From Lachnospiraceae bacterium (GTDB lineage Bacteria; Bacillota; Clostridia; Lachnospirales; Lachnospiraceae): DNA of 9,475 nt. This document shows, piece after piece, positions 7,110 to 9,475 of the stretch; the first letter of the stretch is position 1, and every line of letters begins with the position of its first letter. The translations under genes and the position numbers were made by a program. A model generated the notes under the pieces. That model was not told where the DNA came from. It saw nothing but the letters and a program-made list of their open reading frames with translations, and searched no databases. The stretch is from the NCBI GenBank assembly GCA_900754855.1, contig CAAEEI010000004.1:1-9475 (forward strand), read 5' to 3'.

Positions 7110-7370
7110 GATAACTCACGCGGTACCACTCTTATTCATACAGATAACGTATGCACTCATTGCAGATACGGATTTTCCCGATACTATAAAGTGAAAATCT
7201 TATATCCTCCTGCGGTAACGGTCAGGATCCGGCGATGCCTACTGCATAAATCTGCGGTTCAGCACGCTGCTCAGAGGCGAGTTCAATCCGGATTCGTAAC
7301 TGCTTTACACCAGCCAGCAGCTCTCTGTATACTCATCATGAATTTACTATTCCTCTTCATTGCATTTACT
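7072..7370 (-). promoter_or_regulatory. leuA: Leucine-specific T-box riboswitch leader of leuA
   Basis: T-box leaders bind uncharged tRNA and then allow transcription of the gene downstream. Reading the minus strand, lower Stem I pairs AGAGG (7356-7352) with CCTCT (7277-7273). The specifier loop has AATAGTA on its 5' side (7351-7345) and GAACTCG on its 3' side (7284-7278). It is capped by AATTC (7344-7340) pairing with GGATT (7289-7285). The specifier triplet is therefore CTC (7281-7279), a leucine codon, followed by a purine as usual. AGAGAGC (7326-7320) and the hairpin CTGCT/AGCAG (7320-7316 with 7304-7300) match the conserved distal Stem I. A probable Stem III pairs GATTTTC (7199-7193) with GAAAATC (7177-7171). 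The T-box AGAGTGGTACCGCG is at 7132-7119. Its TGGT would pair with an ACCA acceptor end, which fits the A discriminator of tRNA-Leu. The terminator arm ends the element. Confidence 0.95.
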
Positions 7371-7376
7371 GGGTCT

Positions 7377-7405
7377 ACTTTAACATGAAAAAGTGATGGT
7401 GTCAA
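7377..7405 (-). promoter_or_regulatory. leuA: Promoter of the leuA T-box transcript
   Basis: On the minus strand a perfect TTGACA (7405-7400) is 17 bases from TAAAGT (7382-7377). TGT directly before the -10 box makes it an extended -10. Transcription would start near 7370, just upstream of the T-box Stem I, giving a leader of about 380 bases. Confidence 0.8.
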
Positions 7406-7426
7406 CAGAAAATTATCTGGATTTCC

Positions 7427-7457
7427 TTGCGGGTTTTGTGGAAATGTGTAATAGTAT
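7427..7457 (+). promoter_or_regulatory. Weak candidate promoter of the CLC gene
   Basis: TTGCGG (7427-7432) and TAGTAT (7452-7457) are 19 bases apart, an imperfect sigma-A pattern. A promoter is needed because the neighbouring gene is divergent and the nearest upstream plus-strand gene ends at 5193, behind a terminator. I see no fluoride riboswitch between here and the start codon. Confidence 0.3.
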
Positions 7458-7483
7458 AGGAGAAAGAGTAGGATAAAGAAAAA

Positions 7484-8833
7484 ATGGAGAGAAAGAAAAA
7501 AATGAAAGAAAAAATAAAACGATTGCAGCATCAGATTCAGGTGGTGGAAATGCATTATCTGAAGATTATCCTGTTCAATATCCGAATCGGGATGCAATGG
7601 ATGATCCGGGCGGTGCTGGTGGGCCTGATCGTTGGAGGAATGAGCGGCTTATTCGCTTTGGGACTGGCTAAAGTGAACAGAATCAGGAGCATGTATCCGG
7701 CGCTCATCCTTTTTTTGCCGGTCGCCGGATTACTTATTGTCTTTTGTTACCGATTGTGCGGGATAGAAAAAGACAGAGGAACCAATCTGCTGTTTACCGC
7801 GGTGCATAAAAGTGATCAGGACGTTCCTTTTTATATGGCGCCCCTGATATTCGCCGCTACTCTCATCACCCATTTGTTTGGCGGTTCGGCCGGAAGAGAA
7901 GGCGCCGCTTTGCAGATGGGAGGCAGTCTGGGCAATACCATGGGCAGGATGTTGCATCTTCACGAAGGAGATCGAAAAATTCTGGTGATGAGCGGAATGA
8001 GCGCTGCCTTTTCTGCCGTGTTCGGTACGCCGCTGGCGGCGGCCATTTTTCCCATGGAAATGATCAGCGTGGGAATCATACACTATGCAGCGCTGGTGCC
8101 CTGTGTGTTTGCTTCTCTGGTGGCCAATCAGGTTGCTTTGGGGATGCATGTCCGGCCGGAAACTTTTCCGGTTACGGATATTCCGCTGGCAGGAATCGAA
8201 AGTTTTAGTAAATGTATTGTTCTGGGCATCCTGTGCGCGGTGCTGAGTATTCTGTTTTGTATGATTATGCGTCTGTCAGGTTCCTTCTATAATAAGTGTT
8301 TTAAAAACGCCTATGTGCGGGTGATGGCGGGAGGAGTAATCCTGATTGTGTTAACTGCTCTGGTGGGAGATTTTTCTTACAATGGCGCAGGAACAGAGCT
8401 GATGGAAAGAGCGTTGCTTGAGGGAGAAACGGAACCCGTTGCCTTTTTACTGAAAATGATTTTTACCGGACTGACGCTGGCGGCAGGATTTAAAGGAGGA
8501 GAAATTGTTCCCGCCTTTTGTACGGGAGCGACTTTTGGCTGCCTTTTTGGTCAGATGACAGGCATGTCCCCGACGTTTTGCGGCGCGCTTGCCATGGTGG
8601 CGGTATTTTGTGGGGTGACCAACTGTCCGATTGCCTCCATGTTGGTGGGATTTGAACTTTTTGGATTTCAGGGTGCAATTTTTATTCTGCTGGTGGTTTC
8701 TCTCAGCTATCTTTTTTCCGGTTATAAAGGACTTTACGGGGAGCAGATCATTGTCTATTCCAAATATCATCCTAAATTTATCAACAGATTATCAGGCGAT
8801 GAACATTTTGACGGGAAAGATTATGAAGAATAA
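7484..8833 (+). CDS. CLC family anion transporter, probably CLC-F-like fluoride/proton antiporter
   Basis: The 449-residue membrane protein has many hydrophobic helices and the signature motifs of CLC chloride channels and antiporters. GREGAALQ (137-144) holds E139, the gating/proton glutamate. The canonical GSGIP loop is replaced by GTNLL (99-103). GFKGGEIVP (335-343) takes the place of the usual GxFAP motif and adds E340. The strings HLFGGSAGREG and GFKGGE recall the CLC-F branch, which exports F- in exchange for H+; in studied members a second glutamate near the third motif matters for transport. The subfamily call comes from memory of motifs, not from an alignment. At the serine position of GSGIP this protein has T100. 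The N-terminus is strongly basic. ATG 7484 has weak AGGA ten bases upstream; in-frame ATG 7502 with GGAG 11 bases ahead is an alternative. No clear terminator follows. Other anions remain possible. Confidence 0.9.
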   Translation: MERKKKMKEKIKRLQHQIQVVEMHYLKIILFNIRIGMQWMIRAVLVGLIVGGMSGLFALGLAKVNRIRSMYPALILFLPVAGLLIVFCYRLCGIEKDRGTNLLFTAVHKSDQDVPFYMAPLIFAATLITHLFGGSAGREGAALQMGGSLGNTMGRMLHLHEGDRKILVMSGMSAAFSAVFGTPLAAAIFPMEMISVGIIHYAALVPCVFASLVANQVALGMHVRPETFPVTDIPLAGIESFSKCIVLGILCAVLSILFCMIMRLSGSFYNKCFKNAYVRVMAGGVILIVLTALVGDFSYNGAGTELMERALLEGETEPVAFLLKMIFTGLTLAAGFKGGEIVPAFCTGATFGCLFGQMTGMSPTFCGALAMVAVFCGVTNCPIASMLVGFELFGFQGAIFILLVVSLSYLFSGYKGLYGEQIIVYSKYHPKFINRLSGDEHFDGKDYEE

Positions 8834-9025
8834 TGAAAAATATTTTTACATTTGTAATAAAGACCGCGGAAAAGCACAAAATTTTTTGCAAATTTCCCGG
8901 AATATTTTGTGAAAAATATAGCATTACCTTTTTTTTTATGCTATAATAGGTGCGCATGTGAGATGATTCTCAGATGTGTTTTAAGTGTGCAGAATAATAG
9001 ATAATTTTTTTAAGGAGGAACAACA
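8834..9025 (+). promoter_or_regulatory. ppdK: Intergenic region and extended -10 promoter of ppdK
   Basis: TATAAT at 8942-8947 is preceded by TGC (8939-8941), a perfect extended -10; the -35 region is weak (around TAGCAT, 8919-8924). Transcription would start near 8954, leaving a leader of about 70 bases. AAGGAGG at 9012-9018 lies seven bases before the start codon. Farther upstream CACAAAAT (8875-8882) and ATTTTGTG (8904-8911) form a perfect inverted repeat with a 21-base gap. It lacks a T tract and may be an operator. No terminator for the CLC gene is evident. Confidence 0.75.
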
Positions 9026-9475
9026 ATGGCAAAATGGGTATATCTGTTTACAGAAGGCGATGCCACAATGAGAAACCTTCTCGGTGGTAAAGGTGCCAAC
9101 CTGGCAGAGATGACAAACATTGGTCTGCCGGTACCACAGGGCTTCACGATCACCACAGAGGCTTGTACACAGTATTATGAAGATGGCCGCGAAATCAACG
9201 AAGAGATTCAGGCACAGATCAATGAGTACATCGTAAAGATGGAAGAAATTACAGGAAAGAAATTCGGGGATAAAGAAAATCCACTGCTTGTTTCTGTTCG
9301 TTCTGGCGCTCGTGCATCCATGCCAGGTATGATGGATACCATTCTTAACCTTGGTCTGAATGAGACTGTTGTTGAAACTATTGCTGCTAAGTCCGGTAAC
9401 CCACGTTGGGCATGGGACTGCTACAGAAGATTCATCCAGATGTATTCTGATGTAGTTATGGAAGTTGGTAAAAAA
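9026..9475 (+). CDS. ppdK: Pyruvate,phosphate dikinase, N-terminal part
   Basis: The first 150 codons are present and the frame is open at the right edge; the family is about 875 residues long. The enzyme interconverts pyruvate, ATP and phosphate with PEP, AMP and pyrophosphate in the cytoplasm, and in anaerobes it can serve glycolysis or gluconeogenesis. The fragment is the start of the ATP-grasp nucleotide-binding domain. MAKWVY opens it, GGKGANLAEM carries K22, and SVRSGARASMPGMMDTILN (90-108) carries R92. K22 and R92 sit at the same positions as ATP-binding residues of the Clostridium symbiosum enzyme, from memory. Codon choice is more restricted than in neighbouring genes (GGT, CTG, AAA, GTA, GTT frequent), as expected for a highly expressed gene, and the strong SD and extended -10 promoter agree. 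The phosphohistidine and PEP domains lie outside the window. Confidence 0.97.
   Translation, partial: MAKWVYLFTEGDATMRNLLGGKGANLAEMTNIGLPVPQGFTITTEACTQYYEDGREINEEIQAQINEYIVKMEEITGKKFGDKENPLLVSVRSGARASMPGMMDTILNLGLNETVVETIAAKSGNPRWAWDCYRRFIQMYSDVVMEVGKK

Noticed and set aside
7191..7388. Plus-strand reading frame of 65 codons
   Set aside because: It lies wholly antisense to the T-box leader, with no supporting ribosome-binding site or domain.
7388..7483. Fluoride (crcB) riboswitch before the CLC gene
   Set aside because: I looked for the conserved GGNGATGG and CTGATGAC-type segments and did not find them; the stretch is mostly A-rich leader sequence.
7283..7597. Minus-strand reading frame upstream of leuA
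   Set aside because: It runs over the leuA promoter and T-box Stem I; these RNA structures explain the sequence better than a protein.
8447..8770. Minus-strand reading frame of 107 codons inside the CLC gene
   Set aside because: It is antisense to the CLC coding region, rich in basic residues from complementing hydrophobic codons, and has no domain.

Overview
This window looks like the chromosome of an anaerobic, low-to-mid GC Clostridia member, most likely a Lachnospiraceae relative. The evidence is strong AGGAGG ribosome-binding sites, a T-box leader in front of a long-form leuA, a two-cluster ferredoxin, and a pyruvate,phosphate dikinase whose N-terminus closely resembles the Clostridium symbiosum enzyme as I remember it. 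No insertion sequence, phage gene, CRISPR array, tRNA or rRNA is visible. Apart from a few regulatory details and one uncharacterised Fe-S gene pair, this is an ordinary housekeeping region.

Layout, left to right. Bases 2-262 are the 3' end of a MATE-family efflux transporter, followed by about 170 noncoding bases and a hairpin terminator (436-475). clpB (599-3184, +) is a full-length disaggregase. Its sigma-A promoter overlaps a CIRCE-like HrcA site with one perfect arm. A symmetrical terminator (3227-3263) closes it. A two-gene operon follows: a small 2x[4Fe-4S] ferredoxin (3310-3516) overlapping by four bases a membrane protein with cysteine pairs of the NapH/NosR kind (3513-4082). Next is a Gfo/Idh/MocA-type NAD(P)-dependent oxidoreductase (4174-5193). 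A strong hairpin (5223-5272) separates it from the convergent leuA.

leuA (5332-6990, minus strand) encodes a type-2 2-isopropylmalate synthase. Its roughly 380-base leader holds a leucine T-box riboswitch that can be read almost completely: promoter, Stem I, specifier loop with CTC, T-box with TGGT, and competing antiterminator and terminator. Divergent from it is a CLC-family anion transporter (7484-8833, +) with features of the fluoride/proton antiporter branch. The window ends in the first 150 codons of ppdK (9026-9475, +), driven by an extended -10 promoter.

The genes do not form one pathway. They are separate transcription units for export, heat-shock protein repair, electron transfer, an oxidoreductase of unknown substrate, leucine synthesis controlled by tRNA charging, anion (possibly fluoride) export, and pyruvate/PEP interconversion. 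The parts most worth a second look are the ferredoxin/membrane Fe-S pair, the CLC protein's unusual threonine at the anion site together with the absence of a recognisable fluoride riboswitch, and the half-degenerate CIRCE at clpB.
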